NCBI GenBank assembly: GCA_950097015.1
Contig: CATNEN010000001.1
Span: 5,317,001-5,381,000, forward strand
Direction: 5' to 3'
Length of the DNA: 64,000 nt
Origin: Macrostomum hystrix
Taxonomy: Eukaryota > Platyhelminthes > Macrostomidae
Part shown: in pieces, positions 41,266 through 53,900 of the stretch
Position numbering within the stretch: the first letter of the stretch is position 1
Layout of the letters: each line of letters begins with the position of its first letter
Translations under genes and position numbers: made by a program
Notes under the pieces: model-generated
Told to the model about the DNA's origin: nothing
The model's database searches: none
What the model saw: the letters and a program-made list of their open reading frames with translations, nothing else

Positions 41266-44075
41266 TTAAAAACTGAACAAACAATGACAGTGACTACACT
41301 AACAATTGTCAATTGTCATAGCCAATAAACATTAAAATTCATAAAAAAATTATTTTAGTTCTCACATAGACATTTTTTAATTTGTAATTCTTAGAAAATA
41401 TGAATTTTAACAAACCTATTTTTGTAATATTTTTATGACATTCTTTGAGCAATAGGATTCTTGATTTTATATTTTCTTTGAGTCACTGTATACTGTTAAA
41501 ATTATAAATTAACACAAGTGACTAACTTTTTTTAGATCAAGAAATATATTTGAATATGCAAAATAGAAATGATATACCTTGGCAAATACCTGTTGGCCAA
41601 AATACAACAAAGAACCACTTTGCAGGTTGGCAGACAGCATACACATGCAGTCAGTTTTAGTTATTGTTAAGTTATCTAAAAAGTAGATAAAATATATTAG
41701 CAGGTAAACTACAATAAAGAAAATATATATTTCCTAGAAATTTTAATAAAACTAGTTTCTATTCTAATAAATTTCACTGGCACTTTTCAAGATTGGGATA
41801 ATTAGGCAGAAAATATATGCTATATGGCATATATGGCATATATTTAAGCAAAAATTGATGGATTGGTGAATGAGATCAAGGAATAGTTCATGGCAAACAA
41901 TAGAAAACAATTGGTAATTTTGTTTAAAAGTTGAGTTGACCCAAAATTTTATCAAGCAAAAAATATAGCTATTTTTTAACAGACAACTAGGAAATGTGTG
42001 TAGTCCTAGCATAGATTAAATTTTAATAGATACATTTAATTACTAGAGTTTACATTTCTACATGCTAATAATATGCTATGTTATTTAATAGCAATCCTGC
42101 CAATCTTTCATTGATTGTATCAAATTGTACTTTAACCAAGTTATTGTTTTAATTTAAAATTAGCACAGTAACTTAGAATTTCTAAATTAAGTTATAATTT
42201 TAACAGTAACTTATCGATTACATTTGCTTCCATGCTACGCAACAACAAGTCTTACTAACTTACAATAGTACAAAGTATTGATCATTTGGGGTCTGGGGAA
42301 AGGGTACGCAACTTTACAGGAAATGGAACATCGATTTTATTTTATTGCCGTTGCATTCGGCAAAACAAATTTTTAGAGGCTAGCGTAGGTTAGAATTAAC
42401 AAAAAAGTCAAGCTCAAAAAAAATAGAAATGAGATCCCTTATTGTATTGAAATTATAATATATATTAAGTTTTTCTGTTGTCAGTAGGCTCGGAAACTAA
42501 GAGCACGTAAAACTTGAATTCTGCGAACTTAATTTTGCATGCCTTCTTAGCGACATGCAGGTTGCAGAGCTAATGCAGTGCCAGAAACATGGCATAATAA
42601 TTACAATGATCTTCTGCAGCATACAGCCCACTGGTGAATGTGGTGCGAGTAATTCTAAAAGCCGTTCATGGTCAAACTCACTAATTAGTTCTCCGATCCC
42701 TTAGTCAAAAAACAAACAACAGAAGTATTATTTAAATTTTGAAAGGATTTTTAGCTAACTTAGTTTTAATTGTCACAACATAAAAAGCCTAAAAGCATAA
42801 AAGCATAGAAGCATAAATGCATACAAAAACATAAAAATGAAAGTACTGGTTTTCTCGATTTGTGCCTGTATTAGCTGTTTCTAGTCGATGATTTGTCGTA
42901 TTTTTGTTGATTTTTTGTTTACTTTCTAAAGTGTGTTAAGCTATGGCGCATAAACACCGTGGGACGCAGATCTCGATGCGGGAGTGTTGTATTGCTAAAG
43001 CATATATATATATGCCTCAGATGAGCGTTGTGTTGAGCAAAACACACAGTCCCTGATTTTGAATTAAAAAAAAGAGAGACATTTGAATGAGTTGCCACGC
43101 GCATAGCGCAGAAAAGATTCGCAAGTTTATTTTAATTACATTTCGCTCATTTTAATTTTTTTATTTATCGGGATAGCGATTTTAGTAAACAGATTTTTTC
43201 AAAATATTACACATAAATTAGTACGATTTTATTGAATGCAGTCGACGAAAAAGAAAAAGCCCGTGCGATTTCACGACACTTCTGTCTAGAAATTTAACTT
43301 AGTAATGAGTTGACGAAGAATAAAATATAAAATATATAATTCTCGAATGCATTTACCCGCGTAAAACATGCTACTTAATATAAAAACATATTTGATAAAC
43401 GACATTTATTTAGTTTCCACAGTAGACGTCAAAGTGTTATACTTATTAACTACTATTGACTTCCAGAGTCATCATGTGCAGGAATAGAGCATCATGAGAA
43501 CTTAACCGATAAAACATGGAAACGTACACTAGGCAAATCAGATCGAGTGTGTAGAAATATAAGTGAGCTATGCTTTCATTATAAAAAATCACCATGCTTT
43601 CAAATCCTTTCAATGCCTTTTTATAACAAACCATTTTATATTGGTTATACATACTGAGTGGCAAGCATTTATGCAAAAAATGATGGTTTTAAAACAATAT
43701 AAAACATTATAACAAAGAGTTTCTTTAATCATGCTAACTAAACTCAAAAGCTTAAATCGCAAACGAAAAACTGAAGCAGATGAAAATAAAATTGTTAAAA
43801 CGATTTACAAACGTACGAGGGATTTTGGATCATGATAAGGTGTAAAATGTGGCCAAACATACAAGTAATATATGTTCATTATGAAAGATCGACTTTTTGT
43901 GTTAACACAAACTGCTTAATTATCTAGACAACGAAAGTGGATATAAAAATAAATCATATTTAAATAATTGTTGAAAAAATACAATTAATAAGTGGAATGT
44001 GAGCAAGATACAGCCTTTTGTGCCTATACTTAAGTACCTTTTAATAAATAAAGCTAAAAATTATTACTTTTTACT
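41266..44075. other. Intergenic, AT-rich, no gene recognised
   Basis: Between the retrotransposon and SINE pieces. Open frames are short and AT-biased, with no domain. It should contain the end of cadherin transcript B; a minus-strand AATAAA lies near 43411-43406, too distant to call. Confidence 0.5.
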
Positions 44076-44081
44076 TTTGCG

Positions 44082-44215
44082 AGAGGACTGTGAGCAATGG
44101 CAAATGATTTGGTGGCACTAGACCTGCAGCCAGCAATGCATGCAATTCTGCCCATTCGGCTGACTTCCGAGCACACATGCACACAGATGCCGTACGCAGG
44201 CACATTACTCAAGCA
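44082..44215 (-). mobile_element. SINE family B fragment, reverse orientation
   Basis: Matches the tail of family B on the minus strand (gagcaatggcaaatgatttg, ggcagaattgcatgcattgc, gtcagccgaatgggcag). Confidence 0.65.
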
Positions 44216-44287
44216 GGTGTGTACATCTGCCCTGCATTACACTATTATTGGTAGAATTTTTCAATTCGCTTCTCTTTTTTGGTAACA

Positions 44288-44428
44288 GCATTAGCTGGGG
44301 CAATTGAGGGTTGGTGTAGCGTCTACCAAGTCCATGGACTTAACAGCCGTGCGCAGCCTTCAGATGCGCCGCGCAATAGCTGCGGCTGTGCTGTCGGCTG
44401 CACATCTGGCCGATTAGGGCAGGTGTAA
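44288..44428 (+). mobile_element. SINE family A fragment
   Basis: Body segment of family A, opposite in orientation to the 8.6 kb copy: ccatggacttaacagccgtg, cagatgcgccgcgcaatagc, tgtcggctgcacatctggcc. No tRNA head. Confidence 0.8.
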
Positions 44429-44487
44429 TCAACTATTAATTATTATAATTAGGGCAATTGTTACTCATGAATGGTAATGACAAAAGG

Positions 44488-44605
44488 CTCCAAGATTTCT
44501 CACCGCGACTGCGACATAACTTAATGTGGCCTCGCTGCGGAATCGAGCTCAAGGACCTCGGTGGGACAGGCAAATGCGTTAATCATTCTGTCACTACTCT
44601 TGCAA
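44488..44605 (-). mobile_element. SINE family B head, reverse orientation
   Basis: tRNA-like head of family B on the minus strand (gcatttgcctgtcccac, gagctcgattccgcagcgag). With the pieces at 44082 and 44288 it suggests a family B copy broken by a family A insertion. Confidence 0.65.
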
Positions 44606-44698
44606 ACCTCACCAATCAACTCCAAGCAAACATGCATGCATAAAATCTAGTTTTACTTCAATACTAAGCTATAATTTCAGACACGTGTCCGCACCCGC

Positions 44699-44954
44699 CT
44701 AAATATCACTAGTCGGCAAGTTTCTCAGAGTCGGATGCGCCGCAAAGCCATTTGGACCAACTTCAACAGCTGCCGCTAATATTGAACTCTCCTGCTGCTC
44801 ATCATCGGTCAAGGTGATCCCGGCGGGTCTTGCGCCGCTGCCGCCGTCTTCACCGAGGTCTTCATAGAAATTCACAGACTTTTCTAACTCGTCGAAACGT
44901 TTGATGCAGAAGGCCAACTGGTTGTGCAACCGACTGTCGTGCGAGATTCGGTCA
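44699..44954 (-). CDS. Cadherin exon 16B (C-terminus, isoform B)
   Basis: Encodes SDRISHDSRLHNQLAFCIKR, LEKSVNFYEDLGEDGG and ends TLRNLPTSDI before TAG at 44701-44699. Acceptor CGCTCGCAG, phase 2 in. The final SDI fits the class I PDZ consensus (S/T-x-hydrophobic). This parallels CDH23, which also ends in a PDZ ligand. Confidence 0.85.
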
Positions 44955-47900
44955 CTGCGAGCGAATAGAATTGTACCATTTTTCAGGTTCAAACTATTTT
45001 GAATTTGTTTAATCTGCAGGAAAAATTACTTGTAAGGTTGTCGGCCAGTGGACAAGATAAGGTCCGCCAAGTCTCCATGAACCCATTTCAGCTCTTTCCT
45101 GTCTCACCCCTACAGAATCTTATATTTCTTTTCTAATCCCTCACCCTTCTCGTGTTCATCACTCCCCTGTCCCCCTGTCTTATCTCTCCCCTGTCTCATC
45201 TCTTCCGTATCTCATCTCTTCTCTGTCCCATCTCCCTCCTGTCTCATCTCTCCTCAGTATCATCTGCTCCACCTCATTTACCCATGTCTCATCTCTCCCC
45301 TGTCTCGTCTTCCCCTGTCTCATTTCACTCTCACATCTCACATCACATCTCACATTTCACTCCTGTCTCAGCTGTCTCATCTCCCCCCTATCTCATCTCT
45401 CCACTGTCTCATCTGTCTCATCTTCCCGGTAAGCGTCCCTAAAAAAAGGATTACCTGTCGACTTCAAAGTTCTCATACTGCGCATTGTGCAAGTTGTGCA
45501 AGTCCATCCAAATAGGGTTGGATCTGGAATCGGTGTCAAAGTTTAAGTGTTTGCAATTTTGACAAAATTAACTGCTCTCATTTATGATCATTGGGAAAGA
45601 ATAGAGTGTGCAATTTTACATAACGATTGGCAATTCATATAAAAGTTCAAATATGTTATTCACAAGTGCAACGAGGTTTGTAAATCGAAGCATAATAAAA
45701 TTTTGCATTTCAAAATCAGGACCTGTTTGATGATCATCATGTTTCATGTTTCATCAATGTTTCACGTCTTTCAATAAAAAGATGTAGCCATATTTGCGCA
45801 TTAGACATTTACGAGTATCATTTTAAGTTTTTATTAAACTACACTCGATACATTGATTCTGGTTATAACGACACTTGATCACAATTTTACAATACACAAC
45901 ATCATGCTTTCCATTTTTTCACATTCTTTAAAAACAAAAAAGCATTGTTTATCTGTTGGTGAGGGGAAATTGTTTATCTGTTGGTGCGGAGACATTGTTT
46001 ATCTGTTGGTGAGGGGACATTGTTTATCTGTTGGTGACGGGACATTGGTTATCTGTTGGTGAGGGGACATTGGTTATCTGTTGGTGAGGGGACATTGGAT
46101 ATCTGTTGGTGAGGGGACATTGGTTATCTGTTGGTGAGGGGACATTGGTTATCTGTTGGTGAGGCGACATTGGTTATCTGTTGGTGAGGGGACATTGGTT
46201 ATCTGTTGGTGAGGGGACATTGTTTATCTGTTGGTGAGGGGACATTGTTTATCTGTTGGTGACGGGACATTGGTTATCTGTTGGTGAGGGGACATTGGTT
46301 ATCTGTTGGTGAGGGGACATTGGATATCTGTTGGTGAGGGGACATTGGTTATCTGTTGGTGAGGGGACATTGGTTATCTGTTGGTGAGGCGACATTAGTT
46401 ATCTGTTGGTGAGGGGACATTTGTTATCTGTTGGTGAGGGGACATTGGTTATCTGTTGGTGAGGGGACATTGGTTATCTGTTGGAGGGGACATTGGTTAT
46501 CTGTTGGAGGGGACATTGGTTATCTGTTGGAGGGGACATTGGTTATCTGTTGGAGGGGACATTGGTTATCTGTTGATGAGGGGACATTGGTTATCTGTTG
46601 GAGGGGACATTGGTTATCTGTTGGAGGGGACATTGGTTATCTGTTGGAGGGGACATTGGTTATCTGTTGGAGGGGACATTGGTTATCTGTTGCTGCTTTA
46701 GATATTGAATTCTTTAATGCTGCGGGGACATTTGTTCTATGTAGATGGGGAACATAAGTTCTCTGCTTGTGGTGGAGCGTCTTCTCTGGGTGTTAATATG
46801 TTTTGGGCCACCCGGCGGGCTAAATGACTAGTTTTAATCTCATTAATGCTATTGTATAAAATTTGCTTTTCGAACACTTTTTGTACAATGGTGTGTTGCT
46901 TTTTTGGGCAAAAAAACTGATATGACTAAAGATAAAGCACACTTAGAGTGCAACACTATAGTATAAGTGTGCCGCAGAAAATTAATTTGGTCTAGTGCTA
47001 GCATATTATATATTCGTAGACTATCATTAAAAAACGGATCACCCACTTAGAAAGAATTCGTGTTTACTTTTAGTTTGGTTTATCAACGTAAACTAGCACC
47101 TTGTCTTATCAAGGCAATCAGCCACTTTGACAGGGGGTTTGAGCAAGCTGGTGCTACTAGTTAATTGAAGACTTGAGTTTCCGTATGGGGGATGAACGAA
47201 TTACGACTGCTTAAATTACAAAGCTGATAAGTAACTATATGGAAAACCTCCAGATGTATTAAAACTATTTTTAGGATTTTGTTTCAGAACGGTAAATCCC
47301 CATTGAGGTCACTCCCGGACCCCCGCGTTTCGCTGGCTGTTGATTCGGTGAAGTAAATCCATTTTCGGAAAGTCATGTTGTAGAGGCCCACAACAAGACG
47401 GCACTGCATGTCTTGCTGTTTTCTCTTTTCCAACATCTATTAAAATCTTTCTGTTGTCCATAATCTATATCTACGAGGGGTGTCCCAGAAATAGCGGGAA
47501 AATCGATGCACAGGCAAACTGGTGAAACATAGTTTATTGAAACTCACGTCACTGATAAATAAACATGTCAATTCATTAAAAAGTTATGGCTAAAATAAGA
47601 ACAAGGGGTAAGGGGTAGAGTTACACCAAGTCAAGGCCCCAACCTAAGTTTGTCCTGAGACAAAATTTTTGCGACAGAAGAAAATGAGCCGAAGCATCAG
47701 TGAACAGAAGCAGAAAAAGGCAACAGACGAGCAGAGAAGCGTGAGCACCAGAATCAAAAGAAGCAGAAGCTGACGCAAGAGATACCCGTGGCACCAACGA
47801 CAGCAAGCACGAGACTTCGCGAATATCGACTTTTTGTGCGCCTCGACAAGACGCCGCTGTTGAGTTTGGATTTTTTTCATTTTCCCTTGTTCAATCGTTC

Positions 47901-50900
47901 AATGCTTAGCGTTTCGTCCAAAGAAGGTCAGCGCCAGTTCGTGTACTCCCAATGGAAATTGGGCAAGCGAGGCAGTGAAATTGTAAGCCAGCTGACTGAA
48001 ATCCACGGAGTGAGTGCCATCTCGAAGAGTGCTGTCTATCGCTGGCTTGAAGAGTTCAGTCATGGGCGAACAGACGTTGCTGATGACACAGCCAACCGTG
48101 GCCGTCCGATCTCTCCATCAACAAAGGCACTGATTCAAATGGTGAATGCAGATGCCATCAATGCGCTTCTCACGCGATGGACTAAGTGCTGCGAGCTAAG
48201 GGGGGACTTCGTCGAAAAGTCGTCAGTCGACGGCGATGGCGATGCTGCGGACCGATTCCGCTGGCCTTGACTTGGTGTAACTCTACCCCTTACCCCTTGT
48301 TCTAATTTTAGCCATAACTTTTTAATGAATTGACATATTTACTTGAATAAAAAAGCGTTAGAACTGCTGGATATTTATTTATCAGTGACGTGAGTTTCAA
48401 TAAACAATGTCTCACCAGTTTGCCTATGCATCGATTTTTCCCGCTAATAATCTAATAATCTAAACTTTTCTTGTCAATCAATAGTTATCTTTTGGTCTTT
48501 AAATGACGTAAATAAATTTTAATAATGTAGCTTAGCTTGTTTATTGGCTATAATTCATTAATATTGTATCAAGGGCTTTTTTAACAAACAACTCAAACAG
48601 AGCAATCCGTTTATTTAGGATTCATTGCATTAAATTCGCTTAATTACGAACGTTAAATATAAAAGATTAAAAACAAACCTGAGTTGAAAAATTTTCCTTG
48701 TCGAAGCTTTTGTTGATTAGCGTTGCCGCTTATAAGATTCTCGAAAATGATGACTAGCAAACACACACACATACACAATAAAACTGTCTTTTTGTACTTT
48801 TGTATAGTGCCAATATGAAATTAATGCCACAATAAATGTTTTTAATTGTGATCTGCTCTCGCGTGCAATGTGCTCTAACTCGTACAGGCAAGCAGCTTTT
48901 CTTCAATAGAGTCACACACTTATAAATATTAGATTGCATCATCCAATAGCTTAGATTCGACAGTCAGAACAATGTCTGACTCTCGTCTAGCCGGGGCTTC
49001 ATGGCCTGCGTCGAGTTATTTGGCAGGCCGTTGCCACCACTGGGAGTCTCAGAAAGAGCATTGTTATCAAAGGCGAAGGGGTTTGAGCCCCTATTGAGAA
49101 CAGATCGATCTGGCTGCTGTTGGCCGTTTATAGCTGCGCTTGGCAAATTTTCATTGGCATCCTTGTGTCCATTGCTGCTTTGTTTGTGGGTTGTTGGGTT
49201 TTCAAAAGGCAGGAGAGGAACAAAGTAAATTGGGATTAAGAAGCTTGTATCAGGTAATAAATTCGTGAAGTTAGAAGCATGTTATCATTATGAAGCATAC
49301 AGACATCAATTTTCGTGCGTTTTAAATAAAGTGTCTATCGGAAAAAATGCTCAAAAGCTGGTGTCATTAGTTCGGAATGACAAAAACATAAAAACTAATG
49401 TAAGACCCGTCACCTCATTATATAAAAAGCATTTTCCTGAAGTAAAAGTACAAGCGCATTAAACATTCTCAACGTTTCTGACTAGAGACTGCTGATCACA
49501 TGGACAAAAAAATCACTTCAGAACCTAATATAAGACCTGAGAAACAAGGACGAACTAAAAAATAATCTTCTGTGCTTTCTTCTCTGAAGGGGGCGAAGAT
49601 TGCTAGTCACCTATCTGAAAAAATTCTTTGGCAAGCCCCCTAAAGCTCTGAACTCCTCCCTATACCAACTTAAAAAGAAGAAATAAACAGTTTTTCTGAG
49701 GTATGCAACTAAATAATAGTCAGTTCTAGTGAGATTCAACTACATAGATGTATCAAAAAGGAAGATAATTTACCGAAACACACGAAAAGCAATGCGACTC
49801 ACCCTTCGAACGCGTGTGCATTGGTTCCCGGTGTTTTCAGACCGTCAGAATTTCCACTGGGACCTAACATTTGAAATTCGTATTTGTTATTGCTTTGACG
49901 TGCTGCCAAGAAAAAAAAATTAAGAGATCCTTTCTCCAATCAAAAACAGTTTCTAGATTGTGCAGAAAAGTGAAAATTTCCCTAATGTATGTACATTGTG
50001 TATTATTCGACGAAAACCATGAGGCCATCCTAAAACTTTTCTAATAAACCAAGTTTCCCGTCCTTCTACTCGTATTGGTCATCGATCCCATTATTATGTA
50101 TTTTGTTAACATAATAAAATTGCAGGTGAGTAGCAGAGCGGTTAACGCATTTGCCTCTGAGCTCGATTCCGCGGTGAGGTCACATTAATTTGAGGCGCAG
50201 ACGTGGAGAGAAGGCTTGGTGGCTTGTCGTGCAATTTACCCCCTTGAGGACCAACCTCCAAGGCATAGTGAAATTGTACGCTGCCTGACGATGAGAAAGT
50301 CAGGGCAGATGTACACGCTTGTGTGAGTGTGAGCCTGCGTACAGTATGTGGCGCGTTTGAGCTCAGGAGTCAGCGGAATGGGCAGGGTCTAGTGTCTACA
50401 AATAATGTCTCAGTGCCAACAGCCCTCCTGCAACTATGAATATTATTAACGCAATAAAATAGACACTAATTCGCAGTGCCACTCACCAAAAGCCACAGCC
50501 GTAGCAGCCTTGAGCTTTCGTCGGTACATCCGTCTGCACGACCAGAGTGAAACGCAGGAAAAGAACAGCATGACAGTGAGGCCGCAGGCCACGGCTATCA
50601 GGGCGATCTTGAGAATCTCGAGTGTGGAATCTGTCGGAGCTGGTTGAACCGCCAGTCGAACCCACAAGACATTGTAGGTTTTGTATAGCACTGGTAGCAC
50701 GGACCAGAGTTTGTCAATCTTGTCGCGCAGAGTTAAGGCTGGTACGATTGTGTTTGTTGTCGTGTTGATTGCGTGCATGTAGACATCGCTCCTTGTGATT
50801 GAAAAGGAAATACAACAAATCCTTATTTAACTAATCTACTAATCTCGTAAATCGGGAAAAGGGGTTGCCAATTTTTAACTGAACGCTCTAGAAAGGAGCC

Positions 50901-53900
50901 TGAGGTCAATCTCCAAACCAAACCGACTGAAACCGGAAATTTTGCCTGGGTACCATTGGCAGGTCGAATGGATCGACCAGCTACTGATTTCAGTCGGTTT
51001 GGTTCGAGGATCGACCAGCTACTGATTTCAGTCGGTTTGGTTCGAGGATCGACCAGCTACTGATTTCAGTCGGTTTGGATCGAGGATCGACCAGCTACTG
51101 ATTTCAGTCGGTTTGGTTCGAGGATCGACCAGCTACTGATTTCAGTCGGTTTGGATCAAGGATCAACCAGCTACTGATTTCAGTCGGTTTGGATCGAGGA
51201 TCGACCAGCTACTGATTTCAGTCGGTTTGGATCGAGGATCGACCAGCTACTGATTTCAGTCGGTTTGGATCGAGGATCGACCAGCTACTGATTTCAGTCG
51301 GTTTGGATCGAGGATCGACCAGCTACTGATTTCAGTCGGTTTGGTTCGAGGATCGACCAGCTACTGATTTCAGTCGGTTTGGTTCGAGGATCGACCAGCT
51401 ACTGATTTCAGTCGGTTTGGTTCGAGGATCGACCAGCTACTGGTTTCAGTCGGTTTGGATCAAGGATCTGGACCAGATTACCTACAAATTAAGGCCACAC
51501 TCACTTAGTAGCATCGGCAGTGCCATCATCACGCTTATAGGTGACGATGTTATTAGCAACTATTCTCCAACCTGTGATGTTGCTCAAGTAGGTCATGAGT
51601 TCGTCCCTCACTAGGCCAGCTCCTCTCGTATCGTCGCTCAGGGTGACAACAATCTGCTGGTTCAATGACAGCAGGTATATTGTGGTACTAGCCCAGGTGA
51701 CGTACTTAGAATCGCTGACGCTGACGTTAAACATGAGAGAGCCGGACATGGATTCCTGGAAATAGGTCTTATCGCCTGTTCTTAAAACTCCACTGGCGGA
51801 TATGCTGAACACGCTGTTTGTAACGCCAAGCTGTTGCAACTGAGTCGCCAGTTGAGTTGTGTCGGCCCTAACAGCAGACATGCCGAACGTCAAGACGCTG
51901 TTGTTGCCAGTGTCAGCATCGGTGGCATACTCGGCAAAGTTGAATACAACAGTGCCTGGCGGATTGTCCACCGTCACACCGCCGAAGAATTGCGCCAATC
52001 GCCACTGCGGTGGATGGTCATTGACGTCGCCGACTTGCACTTCAATTAGAGCCATAGACGGATTGTTTGGATCGTAAGCGAGCGGATCAGAGTCTAGGGA
52101 GCGGCGAACTCGACTCTGCTGCCTCGGAGCCGCGTCCCATTCGTAGGCGGCTGCACAGGCAGATGGTGGAATGGTTTTATCTCAAGGACTACTCAACTAG
52201 AAGGACGGAACACTCTAAATTGATCGAAAGATCTAATACCGCCTAATAATGTTAGTATCCATGATGTAAATATTTAGCACAGAAAGTGAGCCAAAATGCT
52301 ATCATTAATAAAAAACGAGTCGCATAATCTATTTATAAAGGGAACTTGCTGACATACTTATTGGTTTGAATTGCAACATTTACAAAACACTAAATATCTC
52401 AAATAGCACACAACACAAACAGCACAACTTATTGTGTCAGGATGTCTAAAACATCTTTTGCCTAACAACGAGCATTTAGTAGTTAACGGTAGGGCATTTC
52501 ACAAAGACCACCAGGGTATTTCAAATGCCCTCATTTTTTCTTTTTTTTCTGTATCTCCTGAAATACTGCTGTTTAGTTGCTGTTTCAACTATTTTGTTTA
52601 AACGTTTCTAAGTCTGGCTATATATTTTGCTGAAGCAAATCAAGAAGACAGTTCATAAGCGTGTGCCAGCCAATGGAACTTACTGGAAGAGCAGTAGCTC
52701 GCACTGACCGCGATCACATAGATTGTGTAGCGCGCGACAGATTCCCGATCGGCGTCAATCAATGCGTACAGATTTCCATTCGTCTTGTTGACCAAGAAAG
52801 AGTTGTAGGTCTTTGCTGCAGGGGACGAAATTGAATAATTGGTGTGCGCATGTTACAAGGTGTGTACATATGCCCTGAGTTTTCTATCGTCACGAAGCAT
52901 GCTAATCTCCGGCGGACATCTCACCCCCTAAACAACGTGTACACAAGAAATCGAGCTCACAAATCATGAAGTAGCAAATTTGGGCCGTCGGGGTCCCAAC
53001 ATCGGTATTGACAGCTTTGGCCACGGATCCAATCAAGGTGCCGGTGAGATTCGTTCCAGGTATCGGCGTCGCTGGCGGTGTATTCTCCATCAGAGTAAAA
53101 ATCTGCATCCTTGACTGCTGCGGAAATGCTGGCGGAGTGTCGTCCACAGCCCAGACCTCCACGAGGACACTGGCCTGTGAGCTCAACGGGGGTACGCCCT
53201 GATCTGTCGCCTGGATTTGGAAACGGTACTGCACCTGGATACTGCGGCGCAGGTTGATTGCGACACTGAGCACACCAGTCACCGGCTCGATACTAAAAGC
53301 TGTACTGTCCGATGAAGATGAAGTCAAACTGAATCGAATGACAGAATTATTTCCATAGTCTGCGTCCGTAGCAAGAGCTTGCAAAATAGTTTTTCCGATG
53401 GTGCTAGACGCATTAGTGGATTCGTTGATTCGGACTTGCAGCTCCGTCACATTCGGATACACAAACAGAGGTGCGTGATCATTGATGTCATTGATAAGCA
53501 ACGTGACATAAGTTGTGCCAGTTAACTTAGGGCTACCTCGATCAATTGCTAAGAGCGTCAAATTGTACCAGCCAACTGCTCCTGTGAGATCTTTTTTGGT
53601 TGTCAACACGGCAGAAAAACTTTCGCCGCTCTTCTTGGTCTCAACAGCAAACAGGGACATGCCGCGATCGCTTTGACCCAGCAGCGGTTGCAGTAAGAAA
53701 TCCATCTCCCGATTCACCCCGGCATCTGCATCCGTGGCTGGAATCTCACGAACCAGCTGACCAGATCCCATGCTCTCAATCAGCGATGTTATAGTGTAAT
53801 TCGACTGAACAAAACGCGGTGCGTTGTCGTTAATATCAAGGATGCTAATGACCATAACTGTAGGTATTGTTTTTAAACTATTAGTGCTGCCCGGGTTGTC

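Noticed and set aside
49265-49462. Small plus-strand frame in the cadherin intron
   Set aside because: AT-rich, no domain, no supporting start or splice context.
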